A stretch of 64,000 nt of DNA from Eledone cirrhosa (taxonomy: Eukaryota > Mollusca > Cephalopoda > Octopoda > Eledonidae). The DNA lies in assembly GCA_964016885.1 (NCBI GenBank), contig OZ024742.1:361091573-361155572 (forward strand), written 5' to 3'. The notes under the pieces were generated by a model. That model had not been told where the DNA came from and made no database searches. It saw only the letters and a program-made list of their open reading frames with translations. How positions within the stretch are numbered: position 1 is the stretch's first letter; every line of letters starts with the position of its first letter. The translations under genes were made by a program, and so were the position numbers. This document shows, in pieces, positions 23,801 to 39,800 of the stretch.

Positions 23801-26800
23801 AGACATCAGACAAAGGCATGGAAATATTATTATATTTTGCCAGAATCCTTCAGACATCAGACAAAGGCTATGGAATGTTATTATATTTTGACAGAATCCT
23901 TCAGACATCAGACAAAGGCCATGGCAATATTATTATATTTTGACAGAATCCTTCAGACATCAGACAAAGGCATGGCAATATTATTATATTTTGACAGAAT
24001 CCTTCAGACAAAGGCCATGGCAATATTATTATATTTTGACAGAATCATTCAGACATCAGACAAAGTGTATGGCAATATTATTATATTTTGACAGAATCCT
24101 TCAGGCATCAGACAAAGGCATGGCAATATTATTATATTTTGATAGAATCATTCAGACATCAGACAAAGTGTATGGCAATATTATTATATTTTGACAGAAT
24201 CCTTCAGGCATCAGACAAAGGCATGGCAATATTATTATATTTTGACAGAATCCTTTAGGCATCAGACAAAGGCTATGGAATATTATTATATTTTGACAGA
24301 ATCCTTCAGACATCAGACAAAGGCTATGGAATATTATTATATTTTGACAGAATCGTTCAGGCATCAGACAAAGGCCATGGCAATATTATTATATTTTGAC
24401 AGAATCATTCAGACATCAGACAAAGTGTATGGCAATATTATTATATTTTGACAGAATCCTTCAGGCATCAGACAAAGGCCATGGCAATATTATTATATTT
24501 TGACAGAATCATTCAGACATCAGACAAAGTGTATGGCAATATTATTATATTTTGACAGAATCCTTCAGGCATCAGACAAACGCTATGGAATATTATTATA
24601 TTTTGACAGAATCGTTCAGGCATCAGACAAAGGTCATGGCAATATTATTATATTTTGACAGAATCATTCAGACATCAGACAAAGTGTATGGCAATATTAT
24701 TATATTTTGACAGAATCCTTCAGGCATCAGACAAAGGCCATGGCAATATTATTATATTTTGACAGAATCATTCAGACATCAGACAAAGTGTATGGCAATA
24801 TTATTATATTTTGACAGAATCCTTCAGGCATGGCAATATTATTATATTTTGACAGAATCATTCAGACATCAGACAAAGTGTATGGCAATATTATTATATT
24901 TTGACAGAATCCTTCAGGCATCAGACAAAGGCTATGGAATATTATTATATTTTGACAGAATCGTTCAGGCATCAGACAAAGGCCATGGCAATATTATTAT
25001 ATTTTGACAGAATCATTCAGACATCAGACAAAGTGTATGGCAATATTATTATATTTTGACAGAATCCTTCAGGCATCAGACAAAGGCCATGGCAATTTTA
25101 TTGTATTTTGACAGAATCATTCAGACATCAGACAACGTGTATGGCAATATTATTATATTTTGACAGAATCCTTCAGGCATCAGACAAAGGCATGGCAATA
25201 TTATTATATTTTGACAGAATCCTTCAGACAAAGGCCATGGCAATATTATTATATTTTGACAGAATCCTTCAGACATCAGACAAAGGCATGGCAATATTAT
25301 TATATTATGACAGAATCCTTTAGGCATCAGACAAAGGCTATGGAATATTATTATATTTTGACAGAATCCTTCAGACATCAGACAAAGGCCATGGCAATAT
25401 TATTATATTTTGACAGAATCATTCAGACATCAGACAAAGGCATGGCAATATTATTATATTTTGACAGAATCCTTCAGACATCAGACAAAGGCTATGGAAT
25501 ATTATTATATTTTGACAGAATACTTCAGACATCAGACAAAGGCCATGGCAATATTATTATATTTTGACAGAATCCTTCAGACATCAGACAAAGGCATGGC
25601 AATATTATTATATTCTGACAGAATCCTTCAGACATCAGACAAAGGCATGGCAATATTATTATATTTTGACAGAATCCTTCAGACAAAGGCCATGGCAATA
25701 TTATTATATTTTGACAGAATCCTTCAGACAAAGGCCATGGCAATATTATTATATTTTGACAGAATCGTTCAGACATCAGACAAAGGCATGGCAATATTAT
25801 TATATTTTGACAGAATCCTTCAGGCAAAGGCCATGGCAATATTATTATATTTTGACAGAATCCTTCAGACAAAGGCCATGGCAATATTATTATATTTTGA
25901 CAGAATCATTCAGACATCAGACAAAGTGTATGGCAATATTATTATATTTTGACAGAATCCTTCAGGCATCAGACAAAGGCATGGCAATATTATTATATTT
26001 TGATAGAATCATTCAGCCATCAGACAAAGTGTATGGCAATATTATTATATTTTGACAGAATCCTTCAGACATCAGACAAAGGCCATGGCAATATTATTAT
26101 ATTTTGACAGAATCCTTCAGACATCAAAGACCATGGCAATATTATTATATTTTGACAGAATCCTTCAGATATCAGACAAAGGCTATGGAATATTATTATA
26201 TTTTGACAGAATCATTCAGACAAAGGCCATAGCAATATTATTATATTATGACAGAATCCTTTAGGCATCAGACAAAGGCTATGGAATATTATTATATTTT
26301 GACAGAATCCTTCAGACATCAGACAAAGGCATGGAAATATTATTATATTTTGCCAGAATCCTTCAGACATCAGACAAATGCTATGGAATATTATTATATT
26401 TTGACAGAATCCTTCAGACAAAGGCCATGGCAATATTATTATATTTTGACAGCATCATTCAGACATCAGACAAAGGCATGGAAATATTATTATATTTTGC
26501 CAGAATCCTTCAGACATCAGACAAAGGCTATGGAATGTTATTATATTTTGACAGAATCCTTCAGACAAAGGCCATGGCAATATTATTATATTTTGACAGA
26601 ATCCTTCAGACATCAGACAAAGGCTATGGAATATTATTATATTTTGACAGAATCCTTCAGACATCAGACAAAGGCCATGGCAATATTATTATATTTTGAC
26701 AGAATCCTTCAGACATCAGACAAAGGCATGGCAATATTATTATATTTTGACAGAATCCTTCAGACATCAGACAAAGGCTATGGAATATTATTATACTTAG

Positions 26801-29204
26801 ACAGAATCCTTCAGACATCAGACAAAGGCCATGGCAATATTATCATATTTTGACAGAATCCTTCAGACAAAGGCCATGGCAATATTATTATATTTTGACA
26901 GAATCCTTTAGACAAAGGCCATGGCAATATTATTATATTTTGACCGAATCCTTCAGATACCAGACAAAGGCTATGGAATATTATTATATTTTGACAGAAT
27001 CCTTCAGACAAAGGCCATGGCAATATTATTATATTATGACAGAATCCTTTAGGCATCAGACAAAGGCATGGAAATATTATTATATTTTGCCAGAATCCTT
27101 CAGACATCAGACAAAGGCTTTGGAATATTATTATATTTTGACAGAATCCTTCAGACAAAGGCCATGGCAATATTATTATATTATGACAGAATCCTTCAGA
27201 CTCAGACAAAGGCCATGGCAATATTATTATATTTTGACAGAATCCTTCAGACATCAGACAAAGGCATGGCAATATTATTATATTTTGACAGAATCCTTCA
27301 GACAAAGGCCATGGCAATATTATTATATTTTGACAGAATCATTCAGACATCAGACAAAGTGTATGGCAATATTATTATATTTTGACAGAATCCTTCAGGC
27401 ATCAGACAAAGGCATGGCAATATTATTATATTTTGATAGAATCATTCAGACATCAGACAAAGTGTATGGCAATATTATTATATTTTGACAGAATCCTTCA
27501 GGCATCAGACAAAGGCATGGCAATATTATTATATTTTGACAGAATCCTTTAGGCATCAGACAAAGGCTATGGAATATTATTATATTTTGACAGAATCCTT
27601 CAGACATCAGACAAAGGCTATGGAATATTATTATATTTTGACAGAATCGTTCAGGCATCAGACAAAGGCCATGGCAATATTATTATATTTTGACAGAATC
27701 ATTCAGACATCAGACAAAGTGTATGGCAATATTATTATATTTTGACAGAATCCTTCAGGCATCAGACAAAGGCCATGGCAATATTATTATATTTTGACAG
27801 AATCATTCAGACATCAGACAAAGTGTATGACAATATTATTATATTTTGACAGAATCCTTCAGGCATCAGACAAAGGCCATGGCAATATTATTATATTTTG
27901 ACAGAATCATTCAGACATCAGACAAAGTGTATGGCAATATTATTATATTTTGACAGAATCCTTCAGGCATCAGACAAAGGCATGGCAATATTATTATATT
28001 TTGACAGAATCCTTCAGACAAAGGCCATGGCAATATTATTATATTTTGACAGAATCCTTCAGACATCAGACAAAGGCATGGCAATATTATTATATTATGA
28101 CAGAATCCTTTAGGCATCAGACAAAGGCTATGGAATATTATTATATTTTGACAGAATCCTTCAGACATCAGACAAAGACTATGGCAATATTATTATATTA
28201 TGACAGAATCCTTTAGGCATCAGACAAAGGCTATGGAATATTATTATATTTTGACAGAATCCTTCAGACATCAGACAAAGGCCATGGCAATATTATTATA
28301 TTTTGACAGAATCATTCAGACATCAGACAAAGGCATGGCAATATTATTATATTTTGACAGAATCCTTAAGACATCAGACAAAGGCTATGGAATATTATTA
28401 TATTTTGACAGAATCCTTCAGACATCAGACAAAGGCCATGGCAATATTATTATATTTTGACAGAATCCTTCAGACATCAGACAAAGGCATGGCAATATTA
28501 TTATATTTTGACAGAATCCTTCAGACAATCGCCATGGCAATATTATTATATTTTGACAGAATCCTTCAGACAAAGGCCATGGCAATATTATTATATTTTG
28601 ACAGAATCGTTCAGACATCAGACAAAGGCATGGCAATATTATTATATTTTGACAGAATCCTTCAGACAAAGGCCATGGCAATATAATTATATTTTGACAG
28701 AATCCTTCAGACAAAGGCCATGGCAATATTATTATATTTTGACAGAATCCTTCAGACAAAGGCCATGGCAATATTATTATATTTTGACGGAATCCTTCAG
28801 ATATCAGACAAAGGCTATGGAATATTATTATATTTTGACAGAATCCTTCAGACAAAGGCCATGGCAATATTATTATATTTTGACAGAATCATTCAGACAT
28901 CAGACAAAGGCCATGGCAATATTATTATATTTTGACAGAATCCTTCAGACATCAGACAAAGGCCATGGCAATATTATTATCTTTTGACAGAATCCTTCAG
29001 ACATCAAAGACCATGGCAATATTATTATATTTTGACAGAATCCTTCAGATATCAGACAAAGGCTATGGAATATTATTATATTTTGACAGAATCCTTCAGA
29101 CAAAGGCCATGGCAATATTATTATATTTTGACAGAATCATTCAGACATCAGACAAAGTGTATGGCAATATTATTATATTTTGACAGAATCCTTCAGGCAT
29201 CAGA

Positions 29205-32091
29205 CAAAGGCTATGGAATATTATTATATTTTGACAGAATCGTTCAGGCATCAGACAAAGGCCATGGCAATATTATTATATTTTGACAGAATCATTCAGA
29301 CATCAGACAAAGTGTATGGCAATATTATTATATTTTGACAGAATCCTTCAGGCATCAGACAAAGGCCATGGCAATATTATTATATTTTGACAGAATCATT
29401 CAGACATCAGACAAAGTGTATGGCAATATTATTATATTTTGACAGAATCCTTCAGGCATCAGACAAAGGCCATGGCAATATTATTATATTTTGACAGAAT
29501 CATTCAGACATCAGACAAAGTGTATGGCAATATTATTATATTTTGACAGAATCCTTCAGGCATCAGACAAAGGCATGGCAATATTATTATATTTTGACAG
29601 AATCCTTCAGACAAAGGCCATGGCAATATTATTATATTTTGACAGAATCCTTCAGACATCAGACAAAGGCATGGCAATATTATTATATTATGACAGAATC
29701 CTTTAGGCATCAGACAAAGGCTATGGAATATTATTATATTTTGACAGAATCCTTCAGACATCAGACAAAGACTATGGCAATATTATTATATTATGACAGA
29801 ATCCTTTAGGCATCAGACAAAGGCTATGGAATATTATTATATTTTGACAGAATCCTTCAGACATCAGATAAAGGCCATGGCAATATTATTATATTTTGAC
29901 AGAATCATTCAGACATCAGACAAAGGCATGGCAATATTATTATATTTTGACAGAATCCTTCAGAGATCAGACAAAGGCTATGGAATATTATTATATTTTG
30001 ACAGAATCCTTCAGACATCAGACAAAGACCATGGCAATATTATTATATTTTGACAGAATCCTTCAGACATCAGACAAAGGCATGGCAATATTATTATATT
30101 TTGACAGAATCCTTCAGACATCAGACAAAGGCATGGCAATATTATTATATTTTGACAGAATCCTTCAGACAATCGCCATGGCAATATTATTATATTTTGA
30201 CAGAATCCTTCAGACAAAGGCCATGGCAATATTATTATATTTTGACAGAATCGTTCAGACATCAGACAAAGGCATGGCAATTTTATTATATTTTGACAGA
30301 AACCTTCAGACAAAGGCCATGGCAATATTATTATATTTTGACAGAATCCTTCAGACAAAGGCCATGGCAATATTATTATATTTTGACAGAATCCTTCAGA
30401 CAAAGGCCATGGCAATATTATTATATTTTGACGGAATCCTTCAGATATCAGACAAAGGCTATGGAATATTATTATATTTTGACAGAATCCTTCAGACAAA
30501 GGCCATGGCAATATTATTATATTTTGACAGAATCATTCAGACATCAGACAAAGGCCATGGCAATATTATTATATTTTGACAGAATCCTTCAGACATCAGA
30601 CAAAGGCCATGGCAATATTATTATATTTTGACAGAATCCTTCAGACATCAAAGACCATGGCAATATTATTATATTTTGACAGAATCCTTCAGATATCAGA
30701 CAAAGGCTATGGAATATTATTATATTTTGACAGAATCGTTCAGGCATCAGACAAAGGCCATGGCAATATTATTATATTTTGACAGAATCATTCAGACATC
30801 AGACAAAGTGTATGGCAATATTATTATATTTTGACAGAATCCTTCAGGCATCAGACAAAGGCCGTGGCAATATTATTATATTTTGACAGAATCATTCAGA
30901 CATCAGACAATGTGTATGGCAATATTATTATATTTTGACAGAATCCTTCAGGCATCAGACAAAGGCCATGGCAATATTATTATATTTTGACAGAATCATT
31001 CAGACATCAGACAAAGTGTATGGCAATATTATTATATTTTGACAGAATCCTTCAGGCATCAGACAAAGGCATGGCAATATTATTATATTTTGACAGAATC
31101 CTTCAGACAAAGGCCATGACAATATTATTATATTTTGACAGAATCCTTCAGACATCAGACAAAGGCATGGCAATATTATTATATTATGACAGAATCCTTT
31201 AGGCATCAGACAAAGGCTATGGAATATTATTATATTTTGACAGAATCCTTCAGACATCAGACAAAGACTATGGCAATATTATTATATTATGACAGAATCC
31301 TTTAGGCATCAGACAAAGGCTATGGAATATTATTATATTTTGACAGAATCCTTCAGACATCAGATAAAGGCCATGGCAATATTATTATATTTTGACAGAA
31401 TCATTCAGACATCAGACAAAGGCATGGCAATATTATTATATTTTGACAGAATCCTTCAGAGATCAGACAAAGGCTATGGAATATTATTATATTTTGACAG
31501 AATCCTTCAGACATCAGACAAAGACCATGGCAATATTATTATATTTTGACAGAATCCTTCAGACATCAGACAAAGGCATGGCAATATTATTATATTTTGA
31601 CAGAATCCTTCAGACATCAGACAAAGGCATGGCAATATTATTATATTTTGACAGAATCCTTCAGACAATCGCCATGGCAATATTATTATATTTTGACAGA
31701 ATCCTTCAGACAAAGGCCATGGCAATATTATTATATTTTGACAGAATCGTTCAGACATCAGACAAAGGCATGGCAATTTTATTATATTTTGACAGAAACC
31801 TTCAGACAAAGGCCATGGCAATATTATTATATTTTGACAGAATCCTTCAGACAAAGGCCATGGCAATATTATTATATTTTGACAGAATCCTTCAGACAAA
31901 GGCCATGGCAATATTATTATATTTTGACGGAATCCTTCAGATATCAGACAAAGGCTATGGAATATTATTATATTTTGACAGAATCCTTCAGACAAAGGCC
32001 ATGGCAATATTATTATATTTTGACAGAATCATTCAGACATCAGACAAAGGCCATGGCAATATTATTATATTTTGACAGAATCCTTCAGACA
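29205..32091. repeat. Paired blocks of about 1.39 kb at 1,496-bp spacing
   Basis: About 29,205-30,595 recurs as 30,701-32,091. Shared marker variants include cagagatcag (29,962/31,458), catcagataaagg (about 29,862/31,358), cagacaatcgcc (30,168/31,664) and gcaattttatta. Small differences exist, such as gccgtggc at about 30,861 and gccatgac at about 31,113 in the second copy only. A third, partial relative lies near 32,830-33,400, about 1,669 bp further on. Confidence 0.8.
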
Positions 32092-35000
32092 AAGGCCATG
32101 GCAATATTATTATATTTTGACAGAATCCTTCAGACATCAAAGACCATGGCAATATTATTATATTTTGACAGAATCCTTCAGATATCAGAAAAAGGCTATG
32201 GAATATTATTATATTTTGACAGAATCCTTCAGACAAAGGCCATGGCAATATTATTATATTTTGACAGAATCATTCAGGCATCAGACAAAGGCATGGCAAT
32301 ATTATTATATTTTGATAGAATCATTCAGACATCAGACAAAGTGTATGGCAATATTATTATATTTTTACAGAATCCTTCAGACATCAGACAAAGGCCATGG
32401 CAATATTATTATATTTTGACAGAATCCTTCAGACATCAAAGACCATGGCAATATTATTATATTTTGACAGAATCCTTCAGATATCAGACAAAGGCTATGG
32501 AATATTATTATATTTTGACAGAATCCTTCAGACAAAGGCCATGGCAATATTATTATATTTTGACAGAATCCTTCAGACATCAGACAAAGGCTATGGAATA
32601 TTATTATATTTTGACAGAATCCTTCAGACATCAGACAAAGGCCATGGCAATATTATTATATTTTGACAGAATCCTTCATACATCAGACAAAGGCATGGCA
32701 ATATTATTATATTTTGACAGAATCCTTCAGACAATCGCCATGGCAATATTATTATATTTTGACAGAATCCTTCAGACAAAGGCCATGGCAATATTATTAT
32801 ATTTTGACAGAATCGTTCAGACATCAGACAAAGTCATGGCAATATTATTATATTATGACAGAATCCTTTAGGCATCAGACAAAGGCTATGGAATATTATT
32901 ATATTTTGACAGAATCCTTCAGACATCAGACAAAGACTATGGCAATATTATTATATTATGACAGAATCCTTTAGGCATCAGACAAAGGCTATGGAATATT
33001 ATTATATTTTGACAGAATCCTTCAGACATCAGATAAAGGCCATGGCAATATTATTATATTTTGACAGAATCATTCAGACATCAGACAAAGGCATGGCAAT
33101 ATTATTATATTTTGACAGAATCCTTCAGAGATCAGACAAAGGCTATGGAATATTATTATATTTTGACAGAATCCTTCAGACATCAGACAAAGACCATGGC
33201 AATATTATTATATTTTGACAGAATCCTTCAGACATCAGACAAAGGCATGGCAATATTATTATATTTTGACAGAATCCTTCAGACATCAGACAAAGGCATG
33301 GCAATATTATTATATTTTGACAGAATCCTTCAGACAATCGCCATGGCAATATTATTATATTTTGACAGAATCCTTCAGACAAAGGCCATGGCAATATTAT
33401 TATATTTTGACAGAATCCTTCAGACAAAGGCCATGGCAATATTATTATATTTTGACGGAATCCTTCAGATATCAGACAAAGGCTATGGAATATTATTATA
33501 TTTTGACAGAATCCTTCAGACAAAGGCCATGGCAATATTATTATATTTTGACAGAATCATTCAGACATCAGACAAAGGCCATGGCAATATTATTATATTT
33601 TGACAGAATCCTTCAGACATCAGACAAAGGCCATGGCAATATTATTATATTTTGACAGAATCCTTCAGACATCAAAGACCATGGCAATATTATTATATTT
33701 TGACAGAATCCTTCAGATATCAGACAAAGGCTATGGAATATTATTATATTTTGACAGAATCCTTCAGACAAAGGCCATGGCAATATTATTATATTTTGAC
33801 AGAATCATTCAGGCATCAGACAAAGGCATGGCAATATTATTATATTTTGATAGAATCATTCAGACATCAGACAAAGTGTATGGCAATATTATTATATTTT
33901 GACAGAATCCTTCAGACATCAGACAAAGGCCATGGCAATATTATTATATTTTGACAGAATCCTTCAGACATCAAAGACCATGGCAATATTATTATATTTT
34001 GACAGAATCCTTCAGATATCAGACAAAGGCTATGGAATATTATTATATTTTGACAGAATCATTCAGACAAAGGCCATAGCAATATTATTATATTATGACA
34101 GAATCCTTTAGGCATCAGCAAAGGCTATGGAATATTATTATATTTTGACAGAATCCTTCAGACATCAGACAAAGGCATGGAAATATTATTATATTTTGCC
34201 AGAATCCTTCAGACATCAGACAAAGGCTATGGAATATTATTATATTTTGACAGAATCCTTCAGACAAAGGCCATGGCAATATTATTATATTTTGACAGAA
34301 TCATTCAGACATCAGACAAAGGCATGGAAATATATTATATTTTGCCAGAATCCTTCAGACATCAGACAAAGGCTATGGAATGTTATTATATTTTGACAGA
34401 ATCCTTCAGACATCAGACAAAGGCCATGGCAATATTATTATATTTTGACAGAATCCTTCAGACATTAGACAAAGGCATGGCAATATTATTATATTTTGAC
34501 AGAATCCTTCAGACAAAGGCCATGGCAATATTATTATATTTTGACAGAATCGTTCAGACATCAGACAAAGGCATGGCAATATTATTATATTTTGACAGAA
34601 TCCTTCAGACATCAGACAAAGGCCATGGCAATATTATTATATTTTGACAGAATCCTTCAGACAAAGGCCATGGCAATATTATTATATTTTGACAGAATCC
34701 TTCAGACATCAGACAAAGGCTATGGAATATTATTATATTTTGACAGAATCCTTCAGACATCAGACAAAGGCCATGGCAATATTATTATATTTTGACAGAA
34801 TCCTTCAGACATCAGACAAAGGCATGGCAATATTATTATATTTTGACAGAATCCTTCAGACATCAGACAAAGGCTATGGAATATTATTATACTTTGACAG
34901 AATCCTTCAGACATCAGACAAAGGCCATGACAATATTATCATATTTTGACAGAATCCTTCAGACAAAGGCCATGGCAATATTATTATATTTTGTCAAAAT

Positions 35001-36863
35001 CCTTCAGATATCAGACAAAGGCTATGGAATATTATTATATTTTGACAGAATCCTTCAGACAAAGGCCATGGCAATATTATTATATTATGACAGAATCCTT
35101 CAGGCATCAGACAAAGGCATGGAAATATTATTATATTTTGCCAGAATCCTTCAGACATCAGACAAAGGCTTTGGAATATTATTATATTTTGACAGAATCC
35201 TTCAGACAAAGGCCATGGCAATATTATTATATTTTGACAGAATCATTCAGACATCAGACAAAGGCATGGAAATATTATTATATTTTGCCAGAATCCTTCA
35301 GACATCAGACAATGGCTATGGAATGTTATTATATTTTGACAGAATCCTTCAGACATCAGACAAAGGCCATGGCAATATTATTATATTTTGACAGAATCCT
35401 TCAGACAAAGGCCATGGCAATATTATTATATTTTGACAGAATCATTCAGACATCAGACAAAGTGTATGGCAATATTATTATATTTTGACAGAATCCTTCA
35501 GGCATCAGACAAAGGCATGGCAATATTATTATATTTTGATAGAATCATTCAGACATCAGACAAAGTGTATGGCAATATTATTATATTTTGACAGAATCCT
35601 TCAGGCATCAGACAAAGGCATGGCAATATTATTATATTTTGACAGAATCCTTTAGGCATCAGACAAAGGCTATGGAATATTATTATATTTTGACAGAATC
35701 CTTCAGACATCAGACAAAGGCTATGGAATATTATTATATTTTGACAGAATCGTTCAGGCATCAGACAAAGGCCATGGCAATATTATTATATTTTGACAGA
35801 ATCATTCAGACATCAGACAAAGTGTATGGCAATATTATTATATTTTGACAGAATCCTTCAGGCATCAGACAAAGGCCATGGCAATATTATTATATTTTGA
35901 CAGAATCATTCAGACATCAGACAAAGTGTATGGCAATATTATTATATTTTGACAGAATCCTTCAGGCATCAGACAAAGGCCATGGCAATATTATTATATT
36001 TTGACAGAATCATTCAGACATCAGACAAAGTGTATGGCAATATTATTGTATTTTGACAGAATCCTTCAGGCATCAGACAAAGGCATGGCAATATTATTAT
36101 ATTTTGACAGAATCCTTCAGACAAAGGCCATGGCAATATTATTATATTTTGACAGAATCCTTCAGACATCAGACAAAGGCATGGCAATATTATTATATTA
36201 TGACAGAATCCTTTAGGCATCAGACAAAGGCTATGGAATATTATTATATTTTGACAGAATCCTTCAGACATCAGACAAAGACTATGGCAATATTATTATA
36301 TTATGACAGAATCCTTTAGGCATCAGACAAAGGCTATGGAATATTATTATATTTTGACAGAATCCTTCAGACATCAGACAAAGGCCATGGCAATATTATT
36401 ATATTTTGACAGAATCCTTCAGACATCAGACAAAGGCATGGCAATATTATTATATTTTGACAGAATCCTTCAGACATCAGACAAAGGCATGGCAATATTA
36501 TTATATTTTGACAGAATCCTTCAGACAATCGCCATGGCAATATTATTATATTTTGACAGAATCCTTCAGACAAAGGCCATGGCAATATTATTATATTTTG
36601 ACAGAATCCTTCAGACAAAGGCCATGGCAATATTATTATATTTTGACGGAATCCTTCAGATATCAGACAAAGGCTATGGAATATTATTATATTTTGACAG
36701 ATTCCTTCAGACAAAGGCCATGGCAATATTATTATATTTTGACAGAATCATTCAGACAAAGGCCATAGCAATATATATTATATTATGACAGAATCCTTTA
36801 GGCATCAGCAAAGGCTATGGAATATTATTATATTTTGACAGAATCCTTCAGACATCAGACAAA

Positions 36864-39800
36864 GGCATGGAAATATTATTATATTTTGCCAGAATCCTTC
36901 AGACATCAGACAAAGGCTATGGAATGTTATTATATTTTGACAGAATCCTTCAGACATCAGACAAAGGCCATGGCAATATTATTATATTTTGACAGAATCC
37001 TTCAGACATCAGACAAAGGCATGGCAATATTATTATATTTTGACAGAATCCTTCAGACAAAGGCCATGGCAATATTATTATATTTTGACAGAATCGTTCA
37101 GACATCAGACAAAGGCATGGCAATATTATTATATTTTGACAGAATCCTTCAGACATCAGACAAAGGCCATGGCAATATTATTATATTTTGACAGAATCCT
37201 TCAGACAAAGGCCATGGCAATATTATTATATTTTGACAGAATCCTTCAGACATCAGACAAAGGCTATGGAATATTATTATATTTTGACAGAATCCTTCAG
37301 ACATCAGACAAAGGCCATGGCAATATTATTATATTTTGACAGAATCCTTCAGACATCAGACAAAGGCATGGCAATATTATTATATTTTGACAGAATCCTT
37401 CAGACATCAGACAAAGGCTATGGAATATTATTATACTTTGACAGAATCCTTCAGACATCAGACAAAGGCCATGGCAATATTATCATATTTTGACAGAATC
37501 CTTCAGACAAAGGCCATGGCAATATTATTATATTTTGACAGAATCCTTCAGACAAAGGCCATGGCAATATTATTATATTTTGACAGAATCCTTCAGATAT
37601 CAGACAAAGGCTATGGAATATTATTATATTTTGACAGAATCCTTCAGACAAAGGCCATGGCAATATTATTATATTATGACAGAATCCTTCAGGCATCAGA
37701 CAAAGGCATGGAAATATTATTATATTTTGCCAGAATCCTTCAGACATCAGACAAAGGCTTTGGAATATTATTATATTTTGACAGAATCCTTCGGACAAAG
37801 GCCATGGCAATATTATTATATTTCGACAGAATCATTCAGACATCAGACAAAGGCATGGAAATATTATTATATTTTGCCAGAATCCTTCAGACATCAGACA
37901 ATGGCTATGGAATGTTATTATATTTTGACAGAATCCTTCAGACATCAGACAAAGGCCATGGCAATATTATTATATTTTGACAGAATCCTTCAGACATCAG
38001 ACAAAGGCATGGCAATATTATTATATTTTGACAGAATCCTTCAGACAAAGGCCATGGCAATATTATTATATTTTGACAGAATCATTCAGACATCAGACAA
38101 AGTGTATGGCAATATTATTATATTTTGACAGAATCCTTCAGGCATCAGACAAAGGCATGGCAATATTATTATATTTTGATAGAATCATTCAGACATCAGA
38201 CAAAGTGTATGGCAATATTATTATATTTTGACAGAATCCTTCAGGCATCAGACAAAGGCATGGCAATATTATTATATTTTGACAGAATCATTCAGACATC
38301 AGACAAAGTGTATGGCAATATTATTGTATTTTGACAGAATCCTTCAGGCATCAGACAAAGACATGGCAATATTATTATATTTTGACAGAATCCTTCAGAC
38401 ATCAGACAAAGGCATGGCAATATTATTATATTATGACAGAATCCTTTAGGCATCAGACAAAGGCTATGGAATATTATTATATTTTGACAGAATCCTTCAG
38501 ACATCAGACAAAGGCTATGGAATATTATTATATTTTGACAGAATCGTTCAGGCATCAGACAAAGGCCATGGCAATATTATTATATTTTGACAGAATCATT
38601 CAGACATCAGACAAAGTGTATGGCAATATTATTATATTTTGACAGAATCCTTCAGGCATCAGACAAAGGCCATGGCAATATTATTATATTTTGACAGAAT
38701 CATTCAGACATCAGACAAAGTGTATGGCAATATTATTATATTTTGACAGAATCCTTCAGGCATCAGACAAAGGCGATGGCAATATTATTATATTTTGACA
38801 GAATCATTCAGACATCAGACAAAGGCATGGAAATATATTATATTTTGCCAGAATCCTTCAGACATCAGACAAAGGCTATGGAATGTTATTATATTTTGAC
38901 GGAATCCTTCAGACATCAGACAAAGGCCATGGCAATATTATTATATTTTGACAGAATCCTTCAGACATCAGACAAAGGCATGGCAATATTATTATATTTT
39001 GACAGAATCCTTCAGACAAAGGCCATGGCAATATTATTATATTTTGACAGAATCGTTCAGACATCAGACAAAGGCATGGCAATATTATTATATTTTGACA
39101 GAATCCTTCAGACATCAGACAAAGGCCATGGCAATATTATTATATTTTGACAGAATCCTTCAGACAAAGGCCATGGCAATATTATTATATTTTGACAGAA
39201 TCCTTCAGACATCAGACAAAGGCTATGGAATATTATTATATTTTGACAGAATCCTTCAGACATCAGACAAAGGCCATGGCAATATTATTATATTTTGACA
39301 GAATCCTTCAGACATCAGACAAAGGCATGGCAATATTATTATATTTTGACAGAATCCTTCAGACATCAGACAAAGGCTATGGAATATTATTATACTTTGA
39401 CAGAATCCTTCAGACATCAGACAAAGGCCATGGCAATATTATCATATTTTGACAGAATCCTTCAGACAAAGGCCATGGCAATATTATTATATTTTGACAG
39501 AATCCTTCAGACAAAGGCCATGGCAATATTATTATATTTTGACAGAATCCTTCAGATATCAGACAAAGGCTATGGAATATTATTATATTTTGACAGAATC
39601 CTTCAGACAAAGGCCATGGCAATATTATTATATTATGACAGAATCCTTCAGGCATCAGACAAAGGCATGGAAATATTATTATATTTTGCCAGAATCCTTC
39701 AGACATCAGACAAAGGCTTTGGAATATTATTATATTTTGACAGAATCCTTCAGACAAAGGCCATGGCAATATTATTATATTTCGACAGAATCATTCAGAC

